The notes under the pieces are model-generated. The model saw only the letters and a program-made list of their open reading frames with translations. It had not been told where the DNA came from and made no database searches. 64,000 nt of DNA, from contig NZ_FOZK01000001.1 in assembly GCF_900114435.1 (NCBI RefSeq), positions 930,001-994,000 of the forward strand, in the 5' to 3' direction. Made by a program: the position numbers and the translations under genes. Source of the stretch: Halomicrobium zhouii. GTDB lineage: Archaea; Halobacteriota; Halobacteria; Halobacteriales; Haloarculaceae. This document shows, in pieces, positions 1-9,000 of the stretch (position 1 is its first letter; each line of letters begins with the position of its first letter).

Positions 1-2
1 TC

Positions 3-2012
3 GGTCGCGGCTGGTTCGCCAAGAGCAGTTCCTACTGGGTGAGCGACGGCTCCCCGCGAACGCGTGCGATGCTCAACGTGGAGTTCGCGGACGGGACGAC
101 GCGGCGCGTCGCGACCAGCGCGGACTGGCAGGCGACCGAGAGCCCGCTGCTCGAGAACGACATCTACGACGGCGAGACCTACGACGCGCGCCAGGAGGAA
201 GACGGCTGGAGTTCGCCGGGCTTCGACGCCTCCTCGTGGGCTACCGCGACAGTGGTCGACGCCCCCGGCGGGGCGCTCCGGCCCGAACGTATCGAACCGA
301 TGCGCGTCGTCGACAGCTTCGACGTCGAGGCGGTCCACGACCGCGAGGACGGACCGATCCTCGACTTCGGCCAGAACCTCACCGGCTGGGTCGAACTGAC
401 GGTCGACGACCCGGAGGCCGGCGACGAGGTGACGATACGCCACGCCGAGGCGCTCACCGAGGACGGCGACCTCTCCACCATCGACCTCCGGTCGGCCGAC
501 GCGACCGACACCTACGTCGCCCGCGGCGCGGACAGCGAGACGTACGAACCGCGCTTCACCTACCACGGCTTCCGCTACGCGCAGGTCACGGGCTACCCCG
601 GCGAACTGGATCCGAACAACGTGACGGCGAAGGCCGTCCACACGGCGATGGACCGTCGCGGTGAGTTCGCCTGCTCGAACGAGGAGCTCAACCAGCTCCA
701 GCACAACGCGGTCTGGGGGCTGCGCGGCAACACCCACTCGATCCCCGAGGACTGCCCGCAGCGCGACGAACGGTTCGGCTGGACCGGCGACGCCCACATC
801 TCCACCCGGTCGCTGCTGTTCAACTACGACGCCGTCCGCTTCGACGAGAAGTGGGCCCGGGACCACGACGACGTCGCCTCGGACATGGGGTACGTTCCGG
901 ACGTCATCCCGAACAAGGCCACCGAGGACCCGGCAGACCCCACCTGGTCCATCACGCGCGTCGTTGTCCCGTGGTACCTCTACCGCCACGACGGCGACGA
1001 GGGGATCCTCCGCGAGCAGTACGAGGGGATGCGCGAGTACGTCGACTACTGGTACGAGAACGCCGAAGACGGCATCCTCCCGGACGACTACGGCAAGTTC
1101 GGCGACTGGCTGACCTTCGAGAACGCGGACGGGCGCCGCGGCCTGCCCCACCACCTGTTCAACACCGCGTTCCTCTACCAGGTCGTCGACACCTTCGCGA
1201 AGATCGCGGCCGTCCTCGACAACGAGACGGACGCGGCAGCCTACCGTGAGCGTGCCGAGCACGTCGCGGATGCGTTCGACGACCGCTACTTCGACGCCAA
1301 GGCGGGATCCTACGGGCCCGGGACACAGTCGTCCTACTCCGTCCCGCTGTTCCTCGGGCTGGTGCCCGACGAGCACGTCGACGACGTCGCCGCAAACCTC
1401 GCCGAGAAGGTCCGCGCCGACGGCGGGAAGCTGAAGACCGGCTTCCTCGGGACGCGACCGCTGATCCACACGCTCGCCGACCACGGCTACGCCGACCTGG
1501 CCTACGAGGTCGTCAGCCAGCCCGAACAGCCCGGCTGGGTGTACATGGTCCGCAACGGTGCGACGACGATGTGGGAGCGCTGGGACTCCGACGGCCGCGT
1601 CGGGGACGGGATGAACTCGTTCAACCATTCGCCGTTCACCCACGTCTCCGAGTTCTTCTACGAGGTGCTCGCCGGCATCCGCATCGGCGACCGGCCGGTG
1701 ACCGACCACGTGACGGTCGCTCCCTCGCTCGTCGACGACCTCGAGTGGGTCGCCGCGACGCTCGACACCCGGAACGGCGAACTGGCCGTCGAGTGGGAGC
1801 GCGACGGCGACGGCGGGTACGAACTGTCCGTCACCGTCCCCTGGAACGGTCGGGCGACGGTCCGGCTCCCGGCCGACGCGGACGCCTCGATTTCCGAAGG
1901 GGGCGTCCCGCTGACGGAAGGCGCCCCCGACGGCGTGCGCTCCGTGGAACGCGACGGCGACGAACTCGTCGTCGACGTCGGGTCCGGCGAGTACGGCTTC
2001 GCCGTCGAGTAG
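3..2012 (+). CDS. Alpha-L-rhamnosidase, GH78 (5' end outside window)
   Basis: Inverting glycosidase that removes alpha-L-rhamnose from pectic or other plant glycans. The frame is open to the left window edge, and the first visible residues (GRGWFAKSSS) already belong to the family's N-terminal beta-sandwich, so the GTG at 39 is not the true start. Visible order: N-terminal accessory domain, concanavalin-like domain (about 95-205 of the visible part), then the (alpha/alpha)6 barrel with the GH78 signature CPQRDERFGWTGD carrying the catalytic acid Glu, GDWLTF, and MWERWDS...SFNHSPF. A C-terminal beta-domain ends at the stop. 669 residues are visible; family members are usually about 850-1000, so 200-350 are missing. 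No signal can be judged. Fold and family are clear; exact substrate is inferred. Confidence 0.93.
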   Translation, partial: GRGWFAKSSSYWVSDGSPRTRAMLNVEFADGTTRRVATSADWQATESPLLENDIYDGETYDARQEEDGWSSPGFDASSWATATVVDAPGGALRPERIEPMRVVDSFDVEAVHDREDGPILDFGQNLTGWVELTVDDPEAGDEVTIRHAEALTEDGDLSTIDLRSADATDTYVARGADSETYEPRFTYHGFRYAQVTGYPGELDPNNVTAKAVHTAMDRRGEFACSNEELNQLQHNAVWGLRGNTHSIPEDCPQRDERFGWTGDAHISTRSLLFNYDAVRFDEKWARDHDDVASDMGYVPDVIPNKATEDPADPTWSITRVVVPWYLYRHDGDEGILREQYEGMREYVDYWYENAEDGILPDDYGKFGDWLTFENADGRRGLPHHLFNTAFLYQVVDTFAKIAAVLDNETDAAAYRERAEHVADAFDDRYFDAKAGSYGPGTQSSYSVPLFLGLVPDEHVDDVAANLAEKVRADGGKLKTGFLGTRPLIHTLADHGYADLAYEVVSQPEQPGWVYMVRNGATTMWERWDSDGRVGDGMNSFNHSPFTHVSEFFYEVLAGIRIGDRPVTDHVTVAPSLVDDLEWVAATLDTRNGELAVEWERDGDGGYELSVTVPWNGRATVRLPADADASISEGGVPLTEGAPDGVRSVERDGDELVVDVGSGEYGFAVE

Positions 2013-2359
2013 GCGGATCAGTATCGTCGTTGAGCAGGCGGACCGTTTCCTTTCCGTCACTTTTCGGCCGCCACGCTGGCCCTGGCGTTTTTCTCGGGTC
2101 TCGGAACCTGTCCGGAGGCCGGTTTCTTGGTGACGTCGCTCGTGGGCGCCCCTTCCGGTGGCGGCGAGGTCGCTCAAGCAGGCGACCGGGACGATCGAAC
2201 GCCGATAGCGACGTCTGCACCCCTCTGCACCGGGGAGACCGACGATGTCGAACGCAACTGATAACACTCTTATGCCTGTTATTCCTTCCGGAAGCGCCAC
2301 GAGACGTTCTCTTCTCTCTGTCCTGGGTACCAGTTACATTCCGTCGATACCAACTACTG
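2013..2359. other. Intergenic gap
   Basis: About 350 bases after the rhamnosidase with no credible gene on either strand. The codon pattern of flanking genes is lost here. It includes a T-rich run (about 2087-2093) that may serve as a terminator for the upstream gene. It leads directly into the amidohydrolase remnant. Confidence 0.5.
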
Positions 2360-2635
2360 TCCGACATCGTCGCAGACGTCGCGGTGAAAATCTCCGAGAT
2401 CGCCCACATGACGGAGGCCGACTTTCCCTACGCCGACGTGCACGACCACGTCCGGTGGTTCGTCGAGACGTTCGGCACCGAGGGCGTCGTCTGGGGGTCG
2501 GACTACCCGAACGTCAGTGACGTCACCGACTACGCCGCCTCGCACACCTGGCTCCGGCAGGTCGACTCGCTGTCGAAACGGGACCGCGAGTGGCTCACCG
2601 GCCCGTCCTTCCGCGAGCACGTCGGCCTCGACTGA
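2360..2635 (+). pseudogene. 3' remnant of an amidohydrolase-2 family (lactonase-like) gene
   Basis: About 91 codons in one frame read as the last part of a TIM-barrel amidohydrolase of the 2-pyrone-4,6-dicarboxylate / L-fuconolactone / L-rhamnonolactone hydrolase group. The stretch VKISEIAHM followed by FGTEGVVWGSDYPN is the typical strand carrying the late metal-binding Asp, and it ends with a normal family-like C-terminus before TGA at 2633. Everything upstream (about 200 residues, with the HxH metal site) is missing, and no start or promoter precedes it. I read it as a decayed gene. A sugar lactonase would fit this island's oxidative pathways, but the original substrate is inference. Confidence 0.72.
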
Positions 2636-3263
2636 CCCGGTAGTCGACACGAAGTGGGCTCCGGCGAGTTCCGGAACGGCGTGTGAACCCTGGGGTCTCG
2701 TCTCACGCCCAAAGTTCACTGGCCTGGCAACGAGCGGGCGACCCGCGAGACGGAACCGACGATGTCGGACGGGCGAAACCGGACTCGGGTGATCTGTCGT
2801 AGAGGGTCGGTCGACTGGCCTCGCCTTTCGACGTCGACCGGTGCTCCGTGTCGCGGTGGGCCCGTCGGCCTCGTCTCTCCAGTCGTCCGACATGCAGACA
2901 GCCATCCCGCTTTTCGCTCCATTCACCGTCCAGGGGGACGGTGTGGGGTCGACCGTTCCCGCGTTCGACGGTTGCGTCGGCGCGTTCGGGTGGGCCTCTG
3001 TCGTGGAGTGTCCCTGCTTCCGGGCCGCTTCCCGGAGCTCGCGACCCACGTCCGTCCAGTGCCGAAACGTGCCATTTGGTAACATCTCCCTAACTCGTTC
3101 GTGCAGCTACATCTCCGGTGATGCCGGACGCGACTACGACTCTCCCGATGAACGTCGTCTATTCCCTCACAGAGTTTCTTTCACTTCGTTACCCGAATCT
3201 GACGAGCGACTGGACCTCCCATCGCGCGATTCGGCTCTCGTGGCGGGTCGTGGCCGAACAAAA
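2636..3263. other. Intergenic gap, no gene seen
   Basis: About 630 bases between the amidohydrolase remnant and the control region of the IclR gene. Open frames occur on both strands but show no recognisable motif and poor third-position bias. It may be further decay of the region that once held the lactonase-like gene. Base composition becomes AT-rich only at its right end. Confidence 0.45.
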
Positions 3264-3285
3264 ATAACAAAATTAATATTGTTAT
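3264..3285. promoter_or_regulatory. 22-bp palindrome, candidate regulator operator
   Basis: Perfect inverted repeat: ATAACAA (3264-3270), 8-base AT spacer, TTGTTAT (3279-3285). It lies about 150 bases upstream of the IclR start and next to the TATA-like GTTATAAAG at 3281-3289. A second 22-bp site of the same form (ATAAC, 12 bases, GTTAT) lies at 31422-31443. IclR regulators commonly bind palindromes near their own gene, so autoregulation is plausible but inferred. Confidence 0.6.
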
Positions 3286-3435
3286 AAAGTCTGTATCGAA
3301 CGTCCGGCAACACCGGAAGATTCGCGGCCGATCGGTGATTCGAATCGTGATTCTGGTGGAAGGGGCGCCCTAAGACCGGACTCCGATCCGGACACACCGG
3401 AAGGATTATTCCCGAGCGCCGTGTACCCTCGTAGC

Positions 3436-4197
3436 ATGACGACTACGGGTTCTCCGGTCCAGGCCGCGAAGACGACGTTCGAGATAATCGACACGCTCCG
3501 CGAGCTCGACGGGGCTGGCGTCTCGGAGCTCGCCGAGCGGCTCGGCATGCCGACCAGCACCATCCACGACCACCTGCGGACCCTGGAGAACGAGGAGTAC
3601 CTCATCAACGACGACGGGACCTACCGGGTCGGCGCCCGGTTCCTGGAGCTGGGTGAACAGGCCCGTAACCGGATGAAGGTGTTCAAGGTCGCCCGCCCCG
3701 AGGTCGAGAGCCTCGCCGAGGAGACCGGCGAGCACGCCAACATGATGATCGAAGAACACGGCCTCGGCGTGTTCCTCTACAAGGTCCGCGGGTCCGAAGC
3801 CGTCCAGCTCGACACTCACGCGGGCAAGCGCGTCCCGCTCCAGACGACGGCGATGGGGAAGTCCATCCTCGCCCACCGGCCGCGAGAGGAGGTCGAGGCC
3901 ATCCTGGACCGGCACGGCCTCCCCGACGTCACCGACAACACCATCACCGACAGGGAGGAGCTGTTCGACGTCCTCGACCAGGTCCGCGAACGCGGCTACG
4001 CCTTCGACGACGAGGAACGGGTCGACGGCATCCGCTGTGTCGCCGCGCCGATCACCGACGCCGACGACCGGGCCATCGCCGCCGTGAGCGTCTCCGGCCC
4101 GAAGAGCCGCATGCTCGGCGACTCCTTCACCGACGAGTTCCCGGACATGGTGCTCCGCAGCGCCAACGTCATCGAGGTAAATCTCACGTACTCGTAA
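3436..4197 (+). CDS. IclR-family transcriptional regulator
   Basis: DNA-binding regulator, 253 residues, usual IclR length. Residues about 8-75 form the winged helix-turn-helix (VSELAERLGMPTSTIHDHLRTLE, recognition helix in the PTSTIHDHL part). Residues about 80-250 are the effector-binding domain with family blocks GKSILAH and EERVDGIRCVAAPI. I chose ATG 3436; a GTG at 3421 would add five residues. Haloarchaeal pentose genes are controlled by an IclR protein (XacR in Haloferax), and the neighbouring xylose-dehydrogenase-like gene, convergent with this one, makes a sugar-responsive role likely. The palindrome at 3264-3285 may be its operator. Effector is unknown. Confidence 0.9.
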   Translation: MTTTGSPVQAAKTTFEIIDTLRELDGAGVSELAERLGMPTSTIHDHLRTLENEEYLINDDGTYRVGARFLELGEQARNRMKVFKVARPEVESLAEETGEHANMMIEEHGLGVFLYKVRGSEAVQLDTHAGKRVPLQTTAMGKSILAHRPREEVEAILDRHGLPDVTDNTITDREELFDVLDQVRERGYAFDDEERVDGIRCVAAPITDADDRAIAAVSVSGPKSRMLGDSFTDEFPDMVLRSANVIEVNLTYS

Positions 4198-4222
4198 CTC
4201 GCGGGAGAACCGCCGCCCCGTT

Positions 4223-5293
4223 CTAGAGTTTGACGACGTCGCCGCTCTCGGCCGACTCGTGGATCGCCTCGATGACGCGCATGTCCTGCAGTCCGTGGCG
4301 TCCGTCCGCGTGGATCTCCCCGCCGGTGAGGACGCGGTCGGCGAAGTAGTCGAACTCCTCCTCCATCTCTCGCTCGGCGTCGAACGTGTCGTGGTCGACC
4401 GTGACCGTGACGTCGCCGCGGGACAGTTTGAGCGTCACCTCGCCGTGGAAGGCGGGCTGGAACTCGATCTGGCCCTCCGTCCCGGTGATCTTCAGTTCGG
4501 TGTCCTCCTGGGCGTGCTGGCTGTCCGTCGTCACCATCTTCACGTCGTCTTCCAGCACGAGGATGGCGGCCGAGCGCTCGTCCGGGACGTCCTGGAACGC
4601 ATCGTGGTGGGAACTCATCTGGGACTGGACGGCGACGGGGTCCCGGTCCAGCAGGTAGCGCGCGGTGTTGATCGAGTAGATGCCGAGATCCATCACCGAG
4701 GTGCCGTAGCCCGACAGGTCGGGGTCGAGGCGCCACTGGTCGGGGTCGGGGATCATCTTCAACAGCGGCTGGCTGTTGTTGCCGTGGACGGACACCGGGT
4801 CGCCGAGGAACCCCTCGTCGATCAGTTCTTTCGCCCGCTGGACGGCGGGGTCGGTGTGCATCCGGTAGGCGACCATCAGGGGGACGTCTGCCTCCTCGCA
4901 GGCCTCGACCAGCCGTTCGGCGCGTTCGACGGTCGACTCCATGGGTTTCTCGCAGATGACCGCCTTGTCGAGGTCGGCGGCCGTCTCCACGTACTCCAGG
5001 TGGTAGGCGTTGGGCGTTCCGACGTAGACGGCGTCGAACTCGTCGCTCGCTTCGCCGTCGTGGAACTCGTCGTAGCTGATGCCGTTGGCCACGTCGTTCT
5101 CGTCGGCGAGCCGTTCGGCCTTCTCGGTCGAACTGCTGACGAAGGTGGTCACCTCGCCCAGGTCCGACGATTCGATGGCCGGGAGGGCGACGTCTATCGT
5201 CCACCAGCCCAGGCCGAGCAGGGCGTACCTGACCGTGCCGTCGGTCGTCGTCTGCCACGCGCGTTCCTCGTAACTGTCGATCCAGTCGAGCAT
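4223..5293 (-). CDS. Gfo/Idh/MocA oxidoreductase, D-xylose 1-dehydrogenase type
   Basis: NAD(P)-dependent dehydrogenase of 356 residues. The N-terminal Rossmann fold begins YALLGLGWWT, the haloarchaeal form of GxGxxG, and is followed by the family CEKPMEST motif with its conserved Lys. The C-terminal alpha/beta domain has the family look (DPDQWRLDPDLSGYGTSVMDLGIY). It strongly resembles Haloarcula/Haloferax Gfo6, which oxidises D-xylose to xylonate, and the paralogue at 40678-41766. ATG 5293 is preceded by a TATA-like GCTTTTACT about 24-33 nt upstream, fitting a leaderless message. Convergent with the IclR gene. It may act on another pentose or hexose than its paralogue. Confidence 0.85.
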   Translation of the reverse strand: MLDWIDSYEERAWQTTTDGTVRYALLGLGWWTIDVALPAIESSDLGEVTTFVSSSTEKAERLADENDVANGISYDEFHDGEASDEFDAVYVGTPNAYHLEYVETAADLDKAVICEKPMESTVERAERLVEACEEADVPLMVAYRMHTDPAVQRAKELIDEGFLGDPVSVHGNNSQPLLKMIPDPDQWRLDPDLSGYGTSVMDLGIYSINTARYLLDRDPVAVQSQMSSHHDAFQDVPDERSAAILVLEDDVKMVTTDSQHAQEDTELKITGTEGQIEFQPAFHGEVTLKLSRGDVTVTVDHDTFDAEREMEEEFDYFADRVLTGGEIHADGRHGLQDMRVIEAIHESAESGDVVKL

Positions 5294-5402
5294 TGGCTCA
5301 CGATACTGCGAGCGGGGAGTAAAAGCCTCTGGTGTGGGTGGTCGTCCCACGAGGGGCGTCGTTCCGCGTCCACGCGGTGGACTGGCCGGGCCGCTGGCGC
5401 TC

Positions 5403-6443
5403 CTACCGCAGTTCGGAGACGTCGAAGACGGGCTTGCAGGTCCCGCCACCGACGAACGTCTCGAAGGCCTCGTCGGCGTCCAAAAGCGAGAAGCGGTCGT
5501 CGATGAACGTCTCGGCGTCGACGTCGCCGGTGTCGATCAGCCGGAGGGCGTTCTCGAAGTCCTGATACATCGACGCGTAGGAACACTGGAGGTCGATCTC
5601 GGCACGCACGAGCGGCGAGTACTCCATCGTGGTCTCGCCGGTCTGGCCGACGAGGACGATCTGGCCCCCTTTCCGGACCTCCTCGACGGCCGAGGGGAGC
5701 CCGGAGGGGTGGCCCGTGGTGTCGAAGACGACGTCGTAGCCGACGCCGTCGGTCAGGTCGTCGCGATAGGCCGCCATGTCGTCCGTGGCGACGTTGATCG
5801 TCTCGAAGCCGAGTTCCTCGGCCAGTGGGAGGCGGTAGTCTGCGTCCTGACCGACGCCCGAGACGACGACTTCGGCGCCCTGGGCCCGGGCGATCTGGGC
5901 GGTGAGCAGGCCGATCGGGCCGGGACCTTCGACGAGGGCGCGGTCGCCGGCGCGGACCCGTGAGTTCTCGATGACGGCGCGGGCGCCGATGCTCGTCGGC
6001 TCGACCATGGCGGCGTGTTGCTGCTCGACGCCGTCGGGGACGGCGTGGAGGGCGTCCTCGGGGACGACGAGATACGGCTCGTAGGCGCCGTCGTGGTCGA
6101 CGCCGGTGATGACGGCGTTCTGGCAGACGTTGGATTCGCCGATCTCACACTGGTAGCAGTCGCCACAGCCACGGATCGGCCGTTCGACGACGCGGTCGCC
6201 GACGGCGAACTTCGTGACCCCCTCGCCGACCTCGACGACGCGCCCGGAGTACTCGTGGCCGATGACGGTCGGGAGGTTCATCCGCTCGAAGGCGGACTCG
6301 AACTCGTAGATTCCGGCGTCGCTCCCACAGAGCCCGGCGTAGTCGACCTCGACGAGCGCCTCGTCCGGCCCGGGTTTCGGTCGGTCCCGATCGACGAGTT
6401 CCATTCCACCACGGCTCCGGCTGGTTTTCGCAAGCCCTCGCAT
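5403..6443 (-). CDS. Zinc-dependent medium-chain alcohol/sorbitol dehydrogenase
   Basis: MDR-superfamily dehydrogenase of 346 residues. The GroES-like N-terminal domain shows the catalytic zinc ligands in LCGSD and GHEYSGRV, and the structural zinc loop CGDCYQCEIGESNVC. The Rossmann domain contains EGPGPIGLLTAQIARAQGA. It resembles sorbitol/threonine/L-arabinose-type sugar dehydrogenases; substrate cannot be read from sequence. The start at 6443 has TTTATTAC about 21-28 nt upstream, consistent with a leaderless start. It lies 109 bases upstream of the Gfo6-like gene on the same strand and diverges from the SDR gene, so it probably works on a sugar or polyol from this island. Confidence 0.87.
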   Translation of the reverse strand: MRGLAKTSRSRGGMELVDRDRPKPGPDEALVEVDYAGLCGSDAGIYEFESAFERMNLPTVIGHEYSGRVVEVGEGVTKFAVGDRVVERPIRGCGDCYQCEIGESNVCQNAVITGVDHDGAYEPYLVVPEDALHAVPDGVEQQHAAMVEPTSIGARAVIENSRVRAGDRALVEGPGPIGLLTAQIARAQGAEVVVSGVGQDADYRLPLAEELGFETINVATDDMAAYRDDLTDGVGYDVVFDTTGHPSGLPSAVEEVRKGGQIVLVGQTGETTMEYSPLVRAEIDLQCSYASMYQDFENALRLIDTGDVDAETFIDDRFSLLDADEAFETFVGGGTCKPVFDVSELR

Positions 6444-6544
6444 AGCGGAATTTCGAGTGTGGTTCGTAATAAAGTGTTGGGTCGATCCCCCGCCAGCCGT
6501 CCGCATCCGGAAACGTAATACGGCGAAGCTGTCATCGTGAAGCC

Positions 6545-7318
6545 ATGGTAGCGTACGAACACACGCCGGTATCCGTCGAGGGCAAACGGGCCGTCGTCGT
6601 CGGCGGAACGAGCGGTATCGGGCAGGCCATCGCACTGGGATTCGCCTCGGAGGGCGCCGACGTCGTCGCCACCAGTCGGACCGAGGACGCGGTCGACGAG
6701 ACCGCCGACGCCATCGAGGACCTGGGCGCGAACACCGCCCGCGTCACCTGTGACGTCACCGACCGCGAGTCGCTGGACGAGGTCCGGGAGACGGCCGTCG
6801 ACGCCTTCGGCGGCATCGACGTCGTCGTCGCCTCCCAGGGCGCCATCTCGCGGGCCTCGGTGCTGGGCATCGAGGACGACGAGTGGGACTTCGTCACCGA
6901 CGTGGCCCTGGACGGCGTCCGGAAGGTGACCCAGGCGATGGCCCCCGCGATGGACGAGGGTGGCTCCATCGTCAACATCTCCTCGATGGCCGCGCGACTC
7001 TCGATGGCGAACCTCCCCGCGTACTCCGCGGCGAAGGGCGGCGTCGAGGCCTTCACCCGCGCGTCGGCGAAGGAACTGGCCCCCGAAATCAGGGTCAACG
7101 CCATCGCGCCCGGCTTCATCATCACGCCGCAGAACGCCGACACCTACGCCGAGGGAACGGAGAAACGGGCGGCCATCGACGAGCGCGCACCCCTCGGCCG
7201 GGTGGCCGACCGCGAGGAGGTCGTCGGGGCGGCGGTCTACCTCGGGAGCGACGCCGCATCCTACGTGACGGGCGAAGTGCTCACCGTCGACGGCGGCTTC
7301 GGCGACAGCGCGTTCTGA
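6545..7318 (+). CDS. SDR-family oxidoreductase
   Basis: Classical short-chain dehydrogenase, 257 residues. Cofactor motif GGTSGIG near residues 18-24, the NxxS region NISSMAA, active-site YSAAK, and a family C-terminus ending in VDGGFGDSAF. The Arg in ATSRTED after the second strand suggests NADP preference (inference). A clear paralogue of the SDR at 27644-28423: both start with an HTPV motif and share SGIG.AIALGF. Candidate roles in this setting are 2-keto-sugar-acid reductase or the missing fructuronate reductase between UxaC and UxuA; neither is proven. Transcribed divergently from the zinc dehydrogenase. Confidence 0.88.
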   Translation: MVAYEHTPVSVEGKRAVVVGGTSGIGQAIALGFASEGADVVATSRTEDAVDETADAIEDLGANTARVTCDVTDRESLDEVRETAVDAFGGIDVVVASQGAISRASVLGIEDDEWDFVTDVALDGVRKVTQAMAPAMDEGGSIVNISSMAARLSMANLPAYSAAKGGVEAFTRASAKELAPEIRVNAIAPGFIITPQNADTYAEGTEKRAAIDERAPLGRVADREEVVGAAVYLGSDAASYVTGEVLTVDGGFGDSAF

Positions 7319-7356
7319 GCCTCGAACGCCGCGGCCCGGCGGAGAGAGAACGGTTT

Positions 7357-9000
7357 TCAGAGGTCTGCGTCGACGTGATCGGCCGCTTTGAGCGACAGCG
7401 CGGCGATGGTGAGAGTGGGGTTCATCGCGCCGCCGGTCGTGAAGACGCTGCTGGAGGCGATGGAGAGGTTGTCCAGGTCGTGGGTCCGCAGACGTTCGTC
7501 GACGACGCTCGTCTCGGGGTCGGCCCCCATCCGCGTCGTGCCCATCGGGTGGCTGCCCGACAGCGGCTGTCGCGGGCTCGTCGACCAGGTGATGCGGGCG
7601 CCGGCCTCGTCCATGATCTCCCGCTGGACCTCGAGCGCTCGCTCGCCGGTCCGGACGCCGTGCTCGCCGATGGACCACGCGACGTCCGGGACGGGATTGC
7701 CGTGGTCGTCTGTCTGCGAGGTGTCCAGCGTGATGCGGCTCTCCGCGTCGGGGAGCTGTTCGACGAGGGCCTCCGTGCCGACGTGGTTTCCGTACTCCTC
7801 CGACACCGCCGAGACGACGTCGTCGCCCCAGGCCCCGTTCTCCAGGGCCGCTTCGACGGGCGAGGGGCCGGCGTAGTTGAGGAAGGCGACGAAGAAACTC
7901 CCCGGCGTCGGCTCCTCGTGGTCGTAGAACTGGTGGGTCGCCGCCGTCGAGAAGCCGACCTGGTGCTGGCGGGTCTCCTCGGGGACGACGCCCATCGTCA
8001 TGTGCAGCAGGTGGTCCATGAAGTACCGGCCGACCGCGCCGGAGCTGTTGGCCAGGCCATCGGGGTACTGCGACGATTCCGAGAGCAACAGGAGCCGCGG
8101 CGTCTCGACGGCGCCCCCGGCGAGGACGAACTGGCGCGCTTCCTGGCGGTGTTCCTCGCCGTCGGGCGTCGCGTAGACGGCCGCCTCGACGCGCTCGCCA
8201 GAGTCGTCGTGTTCCAGGCGCTGGACGGGGACCCGATCCAGGATCCTGGCCCCCGCTTCCTCGGCCTTCCTGACGTGGACGTCGCCGCTGTACTTCGCCC
8301 CCGACGGACAGACGGGGTGGCAGGTGCCGTAGCCGACGCACTGGCTCCGGTCGTCGTAGGCCTCGCTGTTCCGGGCCTGCGGGATGGAGTGGGTAGTGAT
8401 GTCCAGTTCCTCGCAGGCCGCCGACAGCGACGCGTCCGAGTGACTCGGCGGGAACGCGTCCATCGGAAACGCCTCCTCGCGCGGCGGCGCGAACGGGTTG
8501 TCCTCGCCCCCGGCGACGCCCATCTCGCGTTCGGCGGCGGTGTAGTACGGCCGGACGTCCTCGTAGGCGATGGGCCAGTCGTCGGCGAGGCCGTACCGCG
8601 AGTCCATCTCGAAGTCCTTCTCGTGGAACCGCGGGGTGTAGCCGATCCAGTGGAGCGTCGTCCCGCCGACGCCCTTCACCCGGACGTCGTTGAGCGGGTA
8701 GTTCAGGTCGCCGCTGGAGCGGAAGGCGTCGCGGTCCCCGCCCATCTCCCAGACGTCGGCCTGGTCGAACGCCGGGCGCTGGTGGCGCTCCATCCGGCGG
8801 ATCCGCTCCTCGAACGAGAAGCGCGGGCCCGCCTCCAGGACCACGACGTCGTGGCCCCGGGCGGCCAGCGAGTGGGCGACGACGCCGCCTGCCGGCCCGG
8901 CGCCGACGACGCAGACGTCGACCCGGTCGGAGGGCTCGCGATTGGGGGCTTCTCGTTCGGTGGCGTCTCGCTCGGTGGACTCGCCGTCGGTCACGCTCAT
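7357..9000 (-). CDS. GMC-family FAD oxidoreductase (gluconate 2-dehydrogenase large-subunit type)
   Basis: Flavoenzyme of 547 residues. The FAD-binding VCVVGAGPAGGVVAHSLAARG with LEAG follows a roughly 30-residue acidic lead. Internal GMC features are GGTTLHWIGYTPR, a CVGYGTCHPVCPSGAKYS Cys-rich loop typical of gluconate/sugar dehydrogenase large subunits, and a C-terminal GSHPMGTTRMG plus TTGGAMNPTLTI active-site region. Its start overlaps the stop of the next upstream gene by 4 bases (8997-9000), indicating translational coupling with subunit 3. No own Tat signal is visible, so it may be exported by riding on subunit 3. No cytochrome c subunit follows; the electron acceptor is unknown. Confidence 0.88.
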   Translation of the reverse strand: MSVTDGESTERDATEREAPNREPSDRVDVCVVGAGPAGGVVAHSLAARGHDVVVLEAGPRFSFEERIRRMERHQRPAFDQADVWEMGGDRDAFRSSGDLNYPLNDVRVKGVGGTTLHWIGYTPRFHEKDFEMDSRYGLADDWPIAYEDVRPYYTAAEREMGVAGGEDNPFAPPREEAFPMDAFPPSHSDASLSAACEELDITTHSIPQARNSEAYDDRSQCVGYGTCHPVCPSGAKYSGDVHVRKAEEAGARILDRVPVQRLEHDDSGERVEAAVYATPDGEEHRQEARQFVLAGGAVETPRLLLLSESSQYPDGLANSSGAVGRYFMDHLLHMTMGVVPEETRQHQVGFSTAATHQFYDHEEPTPGSFFVAFLNYAGPSPVEAALENGAWGDDVVSAVSEEYGNHVGTEALVEQLPDAESRITLDTSQTDDHGNPVPDVAWSIGEHGVRTGERALEVQREIMDEAGARITWSTSPRQPLSGSHPMGTTRMGADPETSVVDERLRTHDLDNLSIASSSVFTTGGAMNPTLTIAALSLKAADHVDADL

